A DNA stretch of 7,628 nucleotides from PVC group bacterium (lineage in GTDB: Bacteria; Verrucomicrobiota; Kiritimatiellia; SS1-B-03-39; PXDE01). Below, in pieces: positions 1 through 6,622 of the stretch (position 1 is its first letter; each line of letters starts with the position of its first letter). Both the position numbers and the translations under genes were made by a program. The notes beneath the pieces were generated by a model. The model made no database searches and had not been told where the DNA came from. It worked only from the letters and a program-made list of their open reading frames with translations. The stretch covers positions 1 to 7,628 of the forward strand of contig PXDE01000010.1 of NCBI GenBank assembly GCA_003566475.1. Reading direction: 5' to 3'.

Positions 1-2
1 CC

Positions 3-1796
3 GACCTGACCCGCCGCCTGGCCGGCCGGCTGCTGCTGGGGCAGATCCCGGACGGACCGGCCGCCGGGCTCTGGCCGTCGCTGGCCATTCCACATTCCGT
101 GGTGATCGAAGTCATTCGCCGCGAGACGACGCTGAGCGAACAGATCCGGACCGCCCGTGAGCGCATGGTCGACCGGTCCAGCCGCTCGCTCCAGGGCCGG
201 GTGAACCAGGCCGAGGCGGAACTGCGCCATCTTCAGGGTCAGCATCGCTGGATCACCTGCCACGGCTTTCTCCTCAACCGGGCCGACCGGGCGGCGCGGA
301 TCGAGAGCGACGAGGGGATCGAGCCTGATGACGGCGTCCACTACGCCAGCATCACCCGGCCCGCCCCACCGTACCCGATCTATGAGCTGGCCATCGGCGA
401 CCTTGAGCTGGCCGCCTGGGCGCTTTTCGCCCTGCGGGAGGCCCACGGGGCGGGACGCCTGCCCGAACGGCTGCCGATGCCTACGCAGGTGGACGGGCAA
501 CCGGTGCTTCCGCCCGACCCCGCCCTGGCCCGCATCCGGCTGGCCGCGCAGGCGGTGGCCCGGCGTCAGGAACGTGACGGGTCGTGGGGAACCGGCGCCT
601 TCGCCATTCCGATCCGGGGCTTCGAGGACCTGGGGGCCCGGCCGGGAACCCCGCCCGAACTCCCCGACCGACCCGGTGTGCACAGCACCGCCGCCGGCTG
701 GCTGGCCCTGCGGGAGGCGTCGAGGATCCTCCCCACGGCCGAGGCCGCCACCTTCGGAGCCGCCCTGGCCAGTGGCGAGCGACGGCTCCGGGCCGAACTC
801 GCCGCCTGGACGCGCGGCCAGTTGGGCGGGCGGCCGACCGGGCGGCTGGACAGCCCGACGGATCTGCTCCCTCTGCTCCGGGATGTGGCGGTCGCGCCGG
901 GCACCCGTCTGGAGCCCTACCGGACGACGTGGAACCAGATCGCCGACGCCGCTCTGCGCGGCACCTCCGCCGATTCGGGCTGGTCGCGCCACCGGTTCCC
1001 CCACATGGACGCGGGCGTCCATGCCTGGTACGAGCCGCAGGTGATCGAGCGCTTCGAGCGCGAGCATCCCGGCCAGCCCCGCGAGGGGCGCGACTGGGAG
1101 CAGATGTGGAGGCGGGTGGTGCCGCAGCCCCATTGGGGTCAGGTCTGGGCGCCCGCCGAGATCCGCCGGGCCCGGCTGATGCCTTTCCTGGCCGACGGCG
1201 CGCGCAGGCCCCTGGCCGGCCAGTGGGCGCTGACCGGCCAACCGTCGCGGCTAAGCAGCCTCGACGATGTGATGGCCTATATGGAGCGGGAGTATCGGAT
1301 TCCGGCCCGCTTCCTCCGGCTGGGTCCGGAGATCGACGCCTCCGCGCTTCGCGGACTGGCCGCCCTCTTCCTCGCGGCCGAGGGCGACCCGAGGACGGTT
1401 CCGGACGGGAGCTGGCTGGCTCTGGGCGACTACCTCGCCTCGGACGGCATGCTGGTGATCGAATATGCCGACCAGGAGCGGGGCCAGGCCTGGCGTGACG
1501 GATTCCTGGCTCTGCTCGAGTCGAAGTCGGGCCGGGCCTTTCCGCCCGCGCCCCTGTCGCCGGACCACCCGGTGTGGCGGGAATTCACCCGGCCGGCCCG
1601 CCCGGTGGCCGCCCGGACGGCGGGTCACGACCGTCCCGCCATCCTGCTGGTGCCCATTCATCCCGGAACGGGCGGTCCGCCAGCGTTCTCCCTGGACGAG
1701 GCGAGGGAGTTCACCTTTCGGATCCTCCGGCTGCGGGCCGACAGCCGATACTGGGACGAGGACTACGCCCTCGGCGGCGCCCGGCGCGAGGAGTAG
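3..1796 (+). CDS. 5'-partial toroid-repeat protein with C-terminal DUF4159-like domain
   Basis: The frame is open from base 3 to the TAG at 1794-1796 (597 codons seen). The GTG at 99 is only an internal candidate start, because convincing protein sequence precedes it (LLLGQIPDG...), so the gene almost certainly begins outside the window. Numbered from base 3: residues 45-85 are charged and helical and may form a coiled coil. Residues about 125-270 look like alpha-alpha toroid repeats of the prenyltransferase/squalene-cyclase fold, with ARRQERDGSWG near 186-196 and GVHSTAAGWLAL near 225-236. Residues about 420-560 resemble DUF4159: SLDDVMAYMEREYRIPARF, then the hydrophobic stretch ALRGLAALFLAAEGD, LGDYLASDGMLVIEYAD, and DHPVWREF near 521-528. 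No terpene-cyclase DxDD motif is visible, so cyclase activity is unlikely. DUF4159 has no known reaction; in planctomycete-like bacteria it is often fused to such repeats and often lies near MoxR/DUF58 genes (from memory). Role unknown. The coding call is secure; the domain call is from pattern only. Confidence 0.75.
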   Translation, partial: DLTRRLAGRLLLGQIPDGPAAGLWPSLAIPHSVVIEVIRRETTLSEQIRTARERMVDRSSRSLQGRVNQAEAELRHLQGQHRWITCHGFLLNRADRAARIESDEGIEPDDGVHYASITRPAPPYPIYELAIGDLELAAWALFALREAHGAGRLPERLPMPTQVDGQPVLPPDPALARIRLAAQAVARRQERDGSWGTGAFAIPIRGFEDLGARPGTPPELPDRPGVHSTAAGWLALREASRILPTAEAATFGAALASGERRLRAELAAWTRGQLGGRPTGRLDSPTDLLPLLRDVAVAPGTRLEPYRTTWNQIADAALRGTSADSGWSRHRFPHMDAGVHAWYEPQVIERFEREHPGQPREGRDWEQMWRRVVPQPHWGQVWAPAEIRRARLMPFLADGARRPLAGQWALTGQPSRLSSLDDVMAYMEREYRIPARFLRLGPEIDASALRGLAALFLAAEGDPRTVPDGSWLALGDYLASDGMLVIEYADQERGQAWRDGFLALLESKSGRAFPPAPLSPDHPVWREFTRPARPVAARTAGHDRPAILLVPIHPGTGGPPAFSLDEAREFTFRILRLRADSRYWDEDYALGGARREE

Positions 1797-1942
1797 CCGC
1801 CGCCACGCCGGAGACGCGCCCGCGGCGGAGCTTCGCGCGGGCCGGGCTCGTTCCCGCAGGCGGCCAAACGCCTGGCGCGTTCGGCTACGGGCTTCGCGCG
1901 GAAGTTGCGCCGCAGCCCGACTCCAACCGGTCGCAAACGTGT

Positions 1943-1966
1943 CCGGTCGGACAGTTTTCCGACCGG
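1943..1966. terminator. 9-bp hairpin between convergent genes, possible bidirectional terminator
   Basis: CCGGTCGGA at 1943-1951 is perfectly complementary to TCCGACCGG at 1958-1966, with a 6-nt loop (CAGTTT). Two G-U pairs could extend the stem outward. It lies 147 bases after the stop of the forward gene and 78 bases beyond the stop of the reverse-strand transporter gene, where a shared terminator would be expected. There is no U-tract on either strand, so classical intrinsic termination is not shown. A weaker 6-bp hairpin (CAGGCG/CGCCTG, loop GCCAAA) lies at 1857-1874. Confidence 0.4.
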
Positions 1967-1983
1967 GTGGAGTGAGGAGATTC

Positions 1984-2021
1984 CGTCCAGACCTTGGACG
2001 AGAACGTCCAGGCATTGGACG
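1984..2021. repeat. Two tandem 17-bp dyads, CGTCCA-N5-TGGACG
   Basis: CGTCCA-GACCT-TGGACG occupies 1984-2000 and CGTCCA-GGCAT-TGGACG occupies 2005-2021, separated by AGAA. Both arms are identical between copies and only the 5-nt centres differ, so the arms look conserved and the centres free. The repeat period is 21 bp, about two helical turns. It lies 22 bases beyond the stop of the transporter gene. It could act as tandem RNA hairpins in a 3' untranslated region, or as paired sites for a dimeric DNA-binding protein. The sequence alone does not decide between these. Confidence 0.7.
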
Positions 2022-2043
2022 GGTGGCCGGGCGTCCTCCTGGC

Positions 2044-2964
2044 CTACTTCCCCGCCCCCACCGCGACCGCGCCGAGGGTGACGGCGGCGATGCCGGCCAG
2101 GGTGAGCCAGGCGGCGCGGGTGCGGGGGGCGGGGCGGCGGAACACGAAGATGCCGACCAGGGCGTTTATCACCAGGCAGGCCTGGGCCACGGTGAACCCA
2201 CGCCCGGTGCCGATGCGCTCCATAAGCTGTAGCGACCCGTAGTTGCCCGCCGCCCACAGCGCCCCCGCAAGCAGGGCCAGCAGGACCGGCCGGGCGCCGG
2301 ACCTCTGGGGGCGTCGGCCCGCCAACGCCACCGGCGCGGCCGCCCCGACCACCATCCCCACCGCCAGCGGAAACGCGGCTACCCAGGAGGACGTCTCGGC
2401 CAGGCGGATGGGAATGAAATAGCTCCCCCACCCCACTCCGGCCAGGGCGGCGGCGAGCAGGCCCAGCGTTGCCGGACCTCCTGACAACCGTCGGCGCTCC
2501 TCCCCCTCGCACGGCGAGGAAGGTGCCACCCTTGCCTCCCGGGCGGTGATCACCAGAGCGATGCCTGCGACCATGGCGGTCACTCCGAACGCGAGCAGGG
2601 CGAGACGTCCTCCGGAGAGACCCCCGAGTTCGCGGAACAGGACCGCGCCCCAGATCAGGGAGACGAGGATGTTGAGCGGCGACCAGATGCCCATGGCCAT
2701 GGCGATACCCAGCCGCTGCACGGCGGCCACCGCCGCCACGCCGCTCCAGGCCCACACCAGTCCGCCCAGGGCGGCGGGCCAGAACTCGGGCCAGGTCAGC
2801 CCCGCGAACCCGCGCAGCGACGCCACCACCACGGCCACGACCAGGTTGCCCAGCGTGATGAAGAGCGTGCGGGTCCGTTCGTCCGACCGCCCCGCCACCT
2901 CCAGAGGGGCCAACCAGATTCCCCAGGCCACCACGGTGACCAGGCTCCAGGCCAGCGCGTTCAT
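2044..2964 (-). CDS. Ten-TM DMT-superfamily transporter, GRP/TMEM144-like (putative sugar or metabolite uptake)
   Basis: This is a 306-residue integral inner-membrane protein with ten predicted hydrophobic segments, at about 2-19, 33-50, 63-83, 88-110, 120-140, 165-187, 192-213, 226-247, 255-276 and 284-303. A charged loop at 141-164 separates two five-helix halves. The halves repeat each other: GLVWAWSGVAAVAAVQRLGI (68-87) ending in the GAVLFREL strip matches GALWAAGNYGSLQLMERIG (234-252) ending in GIFVFRRP. The GNY/GVGWGSYFIPIR signatures are closer to the glucose/ribose-porter and TMEM144-type branch than to generic EamA exporters, so uptake of a sugar or similar solute is the best guess; the substrate is not shown. 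The ATG lies inside the stop of the upstream propeller gene (ATGA overlap) and has no good ribosome-binding site, which implies translational coupling. The length is normal for the family. A plain EamA-type exporter remains possible. Confidence 0.85.
   Translation of the reverse strand: MNALAWSLVTVVAWGIWLAPLEVAGRSDERTRTLFITLGNLVVAVVVASLRGFAGLTWPEFWPAALGGLVWAWSGVAAVAAVQRLGIAMAMGIWSPLNILVSLIWGAVLFRELGGLSGGRLALLAFGVTAMVAGIALVITAREARVAPSSPCEGEERRRLSGGPATLGLLAAALAGVGWGSYFIPIRLAETSSWVAAFPLAVGMVVGAAAPVALAGRRPQRSGARPVLLALLAGALWAAGNYGSLQLMERIGTGRGFTVAQACLVINALVGIFVFRRPAPRTRAAWLTLAGIAAVTLGAVAVGAGK
2961..2964 (-). promoter_or_regulatory. ATGA stop/start overlap (translational coupling site)
   Basis: On the reverse strand the transporter ATG (2964-2962) and the propeller-gene TGA (2963-2961) share the four bases ATGA. 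The preceding bases GGCCATCCA hold no Shine-Dalgarno-like purine run. The transporter is therefore most likely translated by ribosomes terminating on the propeller message. Confidence 0.75.
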
Positions 2965-5549
2965 TGGATGGCCACCAGGTAGCCGGATTCGCTCAGAATG
3001 AAGGCCCGGCCTCCGTAGATCGCCGGGACCGACTCATACACCCGTTCGCCGATGCGGACGCGCCAGAGCAGGGCGCCGGTCTCCAGGTCGAGGCAGCGGA
3101 AGAAGGGGTCGGACGTGCTGGCGCTATAGACCCGGCCGTCGGCGATGGCCGGGCCGGTGATCCCCCCGCCGGCCGCCTCCCAGATGGGTGCTCCGTCCTT
3201 CCGGTCCAGGCACCGGAGCATGGAGGCGGGCGGAACGGCGGCCGGGCGGACGCTGGTGCTGATGACGATCCGGTCCCCCTGGAGCGCGGGCGACGCATTC
3301 ATGCAGCCTTCCTCGAGCCGATGCTCCCAGCGCAGGGCCCCGGTGGCGGCGTCGAGGCAGACCAGGCGCCGGCCGCCCATGGGCACGTAGAGCAGGCCGT
3401 CCACCGCGATGGGAGCGCCGGAGTCCGGGGTGCCGCCGGTGTAGAACTGCCAGAGGTGACGGCCGGTGGCGGCGTCGAACGCGTAGAGGTTGCTGTCCCA
3501 GGAGCCGAAGAACACGCGCCCCCGGTCCACCGGCGGCTCGGGGTGGCAGCCCTGGGGCGTGCGGTACCGCCAGAGGATGGCCCCGGTCGCCGCGTCCAGG
3601 CAGGAGACATGACCGTCCACCCCCGGCACATAGACCTTTCCGTCGCACACATTGGCCGAGGACCATACCCAGCCCACTGACTGGGACCACAGCGGCGCCC
3701 CGGTGGCCGAGTTCAGGGCATGGAATCCCTCCCCGCCGCCCTGCTGGCCCACGAACACCCGCCCCCCATCCACCGCCGGCGCCCCCGACACCGCCGCCCC
3801 CAGCTCGAACCGCCAGATCTCCTCACCCGTGCGGGGGTCCACCGCCCGCACGAAATGGTCGGGGCCGCCCACGAAGACCCTGCCCTGCGCGGCGGTGGGT
3901 TTGGACTGATAGAACCCTCCCCCGGCCAGTTCGTCCGCCCACAGCGACGTGTCGCCTTCCGTCACATGCTCGAGCAACGGCTGGCACCACGCGATCTCAC
4001 CGGTCTCCGGATCCACCGCGAACAGGTGGAGGTCATTGGTGGTGACAAGCAGGCGATGGTCGGCGAGAACCGGATCGGCAAGCACGGCATGGGTGCCCAG
4101 CCTGATCCGGAACCGCTCCTCGGCCCGGTCGCCGCGCACGTGCAGCCCGATCAGCGTACCGTCCAGCCCCGCCGCCCACACCCGGTCGCCCCGGACGCAG
4201 GGCGCGCCGCGGATCCAGTCGGGAAACGCATGGCTCCACAGGATGCGCCCGGAGTCCAGTCCGATGGCGTGCAGCATCCGGCCCGAGGTGCCCACATAGA
4301 CCGTCCCGCCCGCGACCGTGGCCCGGGAGAAGAACCGGAAGCTGCGCGGCTCGGACTCGGGCACCGGACAGGTCCAGCGGCCTTCCCCGGTGGCCGCGTC
4401 CACGGCATGGAGCACGCCATCGTTCGAGCCGAACACGGCCACGCCGTCGGCCACGGTCACGGGACTGTTCACCGCTCCGCCCGCTTTGACCGACCACACC
4501 ACCCGGCGCAGATCGGCGAACCCGAACGTCCGTTCGGCGGTCGCGCCCTCGGCGCGCAGGCAGAACACCATCCCGTCCGAGGTGCCGACATGGATGAGGC
4601 CGTCGTGCAGAACCGGTTCGGAGGCCAGCGGACCCACGTGGAACCGCCAGAGCAGGTCGCCGGTCGCGGCGTCATGGCAGGCGACCCGATGGTTGCCGAT
4701 CACCCGCGGCTCCTCGGTCTGGATCCGGTGCTCCCCGTCCGGAAGGATCAGCCAGCGGTCATCTCCGGCCAGCGGCGTGTGCCCGATCCGGTAGTCGGCT
4801 CGCCCGGCGGGAACCCGCTTCCGGATGGTCCCGGAGGCGGGGTCGATCCAGGTCAGCCAGCGCCGACCCGCGTCGCGGCTCTGCGCCCCGTACTCGTTCA
4901 GGACCAGGGCGTCTCCGGACCGGACCGGTGTCGAGGCCACCCCTGGCGTGGTGTAGCAGGAGTGGCCGAACTTTCGGTTGGACAGGGTCTCGACCGTCCA
5001 GGGGCGGCGACACGTCCAGAGCCGACGGCCGGAGTCGAGATCGAAGGCCATGGCCAGGGTCCGGATCCCCGGCGAGGCCGCGACCACCGCATGGCCCTCG
5101 ACCAGGGGGCGGGCGTACCAGCCCAGGCCGATGGGAAACCGCCAGGCCACCCGGCCCTGGCATGGACCCGCCTCCTCGGTGGCCGCCGTGTGATGGACAT
5201 CGCCGCCATAGACCGGCCAGTCGCGTCCTGGCGTCTCCGGTGGTCCCGCCTCTTCACCCGGGATCTCCGGCTGCACCGCCCCGGAAGCCAGCGTCGCCTC
5301 CAGCGACGGGTAGGCGGCCGCCACGGCATCCGACACCGCCTCGGAGGATCCGCCCACCGCCTGACGCAGGGCGTCCTGGGCGGGGATGAACGAGACCAGG
5401 TCGTATCCCTGACGCTGGAGCAAATGCATCCAGGTGGTGAGCAGGGCGACGCGGCGCGGGTAGGTCTCGGGCGTGGTGGGCTCGGCCACGACCTCACGCC
5501 GTACCGCGTCGATCTCCGGGTCGCCGGATGTCTGGAACGGCCTGACCAC
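2961..5549 (-). CDS. 862-residue PQQ-like beta-propeller repeat protein without signal peptide
   Basis: Fifteen or so copies of the PQQ-type blade motif xxDxxTGxxxW run from about residue 168 to the C-terminus. Examples are AFDLDSGRRLW (168-178), CHDAATGDLLW (291-301), AVDAATGEGRW (382-392), AVDPETGEIAW (511-521), AVDPRTGEEIW (569-579), CLDAATGAILW (650-660), AFDAATGRHLW (690-700), CLDAATGALRW (731-741) and CLDLETGALLW (819-829). At about 47 residues per blade this fits two eight-bladed propellers. Residues 10-90 form a separate helical region (DPEIDAVRREVV...QRQGYDLVSF). No signal peptide, lipobox, CxxCH haem site or adjacent Cys-Cys of quinoprotein alcohol dehydrogenases is present, and about 15 single cysteines are scattered through it. 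A scaffold or binding role is therefore likelier than PQQ-dependent catalysis, and the protein is probably cytoplasmic. The GTG start lies 11 bases after the dioxygenase stop, with a weak GGAA upstream. The frame stays open further upstream, so the start is not certain. Confidence 0.92.
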   Translation of the reverse strand: MVRPFQTSGDPEIDAVRREVVAEPTTPETYPRRVALLTTWMHLLQRQGYDLVSFIPAQDALRQAVGGSSEAVSDAVAAAYPSLEATLASGAVQPEIPGEEAGPPETPGRDWPVYGGDVHHTAATEEAGPCQGRVAWRFPIGLGWYARPLVEGHAVVAASPGIRTLAMAFDLDSGRRLWTCRRPWTVETLSNRKFGHSCYTTPGVASTPVRSGDALVLNEYGAQSRDAGRRWLTWIDPASGTIRKRVPAGRADYRIGHTPLAGDDRWLILPDGEHRIQTEEPRVIGNHRVACHDAATGDLLWRFHVGPLASEPVLHDGLIHVGTSDGMVFCLRAEGATAERTFGFADLRRVVWSVKAGGAVNSPVTVADGVAVFGSNDGVLHAVDAATGEGRWTCPVPESEPRSFRFFSRATVAGGTVYVGTSGRMLHAIGLDSGRILWSHAFPDWIRGAPCVRGDRVWAAGLDGTLIGLHVRGDRAEERFRIRLGTHAVLADPVLADHRLLVTTNDLHLFAVDPETGEIAWCQPLLEHVTEGDTSLWADELAGGGFYQSKPTAAQGRVFVGGPDHFVRAVDPRTGEEIWRFELGAAVSGAPAVDGGRVFVGQQGGGEGFHALNSATGAPLWSQSVGWVWSSANVCDGKVYVPGVDGHVSCLDAATGAILWRYRTPQGCHPEPPVDRGRVFFGSWDSNLYAFDAATGRHLWQFYTGGTPDSGAPIAVDGLLYVPMGGRRLVCLDAATGALRWEHRLEEGCMNASPALQGDRIVISTSVRPAAVPPASMLRCLDRKDGAPIWEAAGGGITGPAIADGRVYSASTSDPFFRCLDLETGALLWRVRIGERVYESVPAIYGGRAFILSESGYLVAIQ

Positions 5550-5560
5550 CAGTTTCCGCT

Positions 5561-6313
5561 TCAGAAGGTCCCGGGGATGGGGACCGCGCCGGAGACCACC
5601 CAGGTGTTGGGGTTGCCGATGAGCGGCTGGAGCGGCTCGTGGTTCCGCGAGTAGCCGGCGGTGGCGTCGGCGTATTCCATGAAGAACGCCCGGCGCGGGC
5701 GGTCGGTGTGGTTGAGCTTGGACCGGTGGAGGGTGAGCCCGGTGAAGGCCACCGCCTCGCCCGCCTTCAGGATGGCGGGCGTCCCGTCGCCCTCGACGTT
5801 CAGGGTGAGGTGCCAGCTATCCTCGCTCTTGCGCCGGTGGTCGAGCAGGCCCTGCTCATGGCTGCGGGGCATCACCCACACGCATCCGTTCTCCTCGTCC
5901 ACATCGTCGAGGGCGACCCAGATGGTGACGTTGGTGGCGGGCTCGATGGCCGCATAGCCGTTGTCCTGATGCCAGGGGAACTCGCTCCTCCCCGTGGCCC
6001 CGTCGGGGTTCTTGGTCACGAACTGGTTGAACCACAGGGCGACGTTCGCGGTTCCGACGAGCTGGGAGGCCACTCCAAGGTGGGGTCCGGACGCGCAGAA
6101 GCGGCGCACCGGTTCCGAATAGGGACAGACCTGGGATACGAACATGGTCTGATTCGCGGATGCAGGATCCCTGGCCAGGCGGTGGGCCCGGAACCGGGCC
6201 TCCTCGGCCCGGATGGCCTCAAGCGTGGCGTCGTCCATGATCCGGGGCAGGATCACGTAGCCTTCACGATGGTAGTGGGCGAGCTGGTCGGCGGTCAGGG
6301 GAGGGATGTGCAT
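5561..6313 (-). CDS. Phytanoyl-CoA dioxygenase (PhyH) family Fe(II)/2-oxoglutarate oxygenase
   Basis: This 250-residue protein is typical in length for bacterial PhyH enzymes. The N-terminus LTADQLAHYHREGYVILPRI is the usual family opening. The iron triad is visible as H115 and D117 in WHQDNGY and H196 in TLHRSKLNH; R207 or R208 is placed to bind the 2-oxoglutarate carboxylate. The Asp of the HxD pair is intact, which favours hydroxylation over the halogenases of this fold, where it is replaced. VWVMPRSHEQG (145-155) is the conserved core strand. It lacks the ectoine-hydroxylase signature, and such bacterial homologues act on many small molecules, so the substrate is unknown. The first gene of the operon, it is followed 11 bases later by the propeller gene. 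The start is fixed by an in-frame TGA at 6331-6329, and the family N-terminus requires this ATG. There is no Shine-Dalgarno; the bases upstream are C-rich. It is cytosolic. Confidence 0.93.
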   Translation of the reverse strand: MHIPPLTADQLAHYHREGYVILPRIMDDATLEAIRAEEARFRAHRLARDPASANQTMFVSQVCPYSEPVRRFCASGPHLGVASQLVGTANVALWFNQFVTKNPDGATGRSEFPWHQDNGYAAIEPATNVTIWVALDDVDEENGCVWVMPRSHEQGLLDHRRKSEDSWHLTLNVEGDGTPAILKAGEAVAFTGLTLHRSKLNHTDRPRRAFFMEYADATAGYSRNHEPLQPLIGNPNTWVVSGAVPIPGTF

Positions 6314-6325
6314 GGGGGGAGTGGG

Positions 6326-6473
6326 GGGTCAGGGGTTAGTGAAGGCCGCTGAACCGCTGGGTTCGGCCGGATGAGGGGTGAGGCAGCGGCGCCGATGTGG
6401 GTTGTGGGATGCGGGATGTGGGATGTGGGAAAACCGAAGATTGACGATTGAGAAAGTAAGATTGACGAAGTGA
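6326..6473. repeat. Mosaic of degenerate heptanucleotide repeats
   Basis: Read on the forward strand: GGGTCAG GGGTTAG at 6326-6339; GGATGAG GGGTGAG at 6369-6382; five units of GATGTGG type at 6394-6428 (GATGTGG, GTTGTGG, GATGCGG, GATGTGG, GATGTGG). Then come five 7-base units at 6439-6473 (GATTGAC, GATTGAG, AAAGTAA, GATTGAC, GAAGTGA). An 11-bp direct repeat AAGATTGACGA (6437-6447 and 6458-6468) is spaced exactly three heptads. The array lies in the leader of the dioxygenase operon. It resembles in form the short tandemly repeated heptamers known from cyanobacteria, with no claim of relation. Confidence 0.75.
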
Positions 6474-6474
6474 A

Positions 6475-6517
6475 GCCGCCGCCAGGCGGCGCCCCGTGGC
6501 CCGGGCATCTTGCCCGG
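6475..6517. repeat. Pair of adjacent GC-rich palindromes, REP-like element
   Basis: GCCGCC (6475-6480) pairs with GGCGGC (6485-6490) around GCCA. CCGGGCA (6501-6507) pairs perfectly with TGCCCGG (6511-6517) around TCT. Only ten bases separate them. On the reverse strand the second palindrome reads as the peptide GQDARATG (6515-6492). From memory this peptide recurs in spurious hypothetical proteins of planctomycete- and verrucomicrobia-like genomes, as expected of a dispersed palindromic element. It could also terminate the upstream reverse-strand gene, although no T-run follows. Confidence 0.55.
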
Positions 6518-6598
6518 AGCCGAGCGAGGCTAGGTTCCGATCCGGCCATAAGAAGCGTTTCCACCAGCCATGGTCGTTCCGGAATCCTGTCTCGCTCG

Positions 6599-6622
6599 GG
6601 CACGGGCTGGAAGCACCGTGCC
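6599..6622. terminator. 7-bp stem-loop downstream of the YceI-like gene, weak terminator candidate
   Basis: GGCACGG (6599-6605) pairs with CCGTGCC (6616-6622) around a 10-nt loop. It is 85 bases past the stop of the YceI-like gene on the reverse strand. No T-tract follows on the reverse strand, so termination is only a possibility, and the stem may belong to the neighbouring repeat element. Confidence 0.25.

Noticed and set aside
1763..2755. 330-codon reverse frame overlapping the transporter gene
   Set aside because: It is Arg/Gly-rich with no membrane segments or family pattern; the overlapping frame encodes a clean ten-TM protein.
3337..3602. Near-identical 23-base stretches at 3337-3359 and 3580-3602 suggesting recent blade duplication
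   Set aside because: The three differences fall at synonymous third positions of CLDAATGA, which fits older blades held by protein-level selection rather than a recent DNA duplication.
2961..5549. PQQ-dependent alcohol dehydrogenase
   Set aside because: No signal peptide, no vicinal Cys-Cys and no haem-binding CxxCH; the repeat motif alone does not show PQQ binding.
3720..5654. 644-codon forward open frame antisense to the propeller gene
   Set aside because: It is a shadow created by GC-rich codon usage of the reverse-strand gene; its translation is Pro/Arg/His-rich low-complexity sequence with no domain, and the reverse frame has clear repeated PQQ motifs.
5639..6352. 237-codon forward frame antisense to the dioxygenase gene
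   Set aside because: It is opposite a gene with a complete catalytic motif set and shows no recognisable protein pattern.
6394..6517. CRISPR array
   Set aside because: The repeats are 7-11 bases, contiguous and degenerate, with no unique spacers of uniform length and no cas genes nearby.
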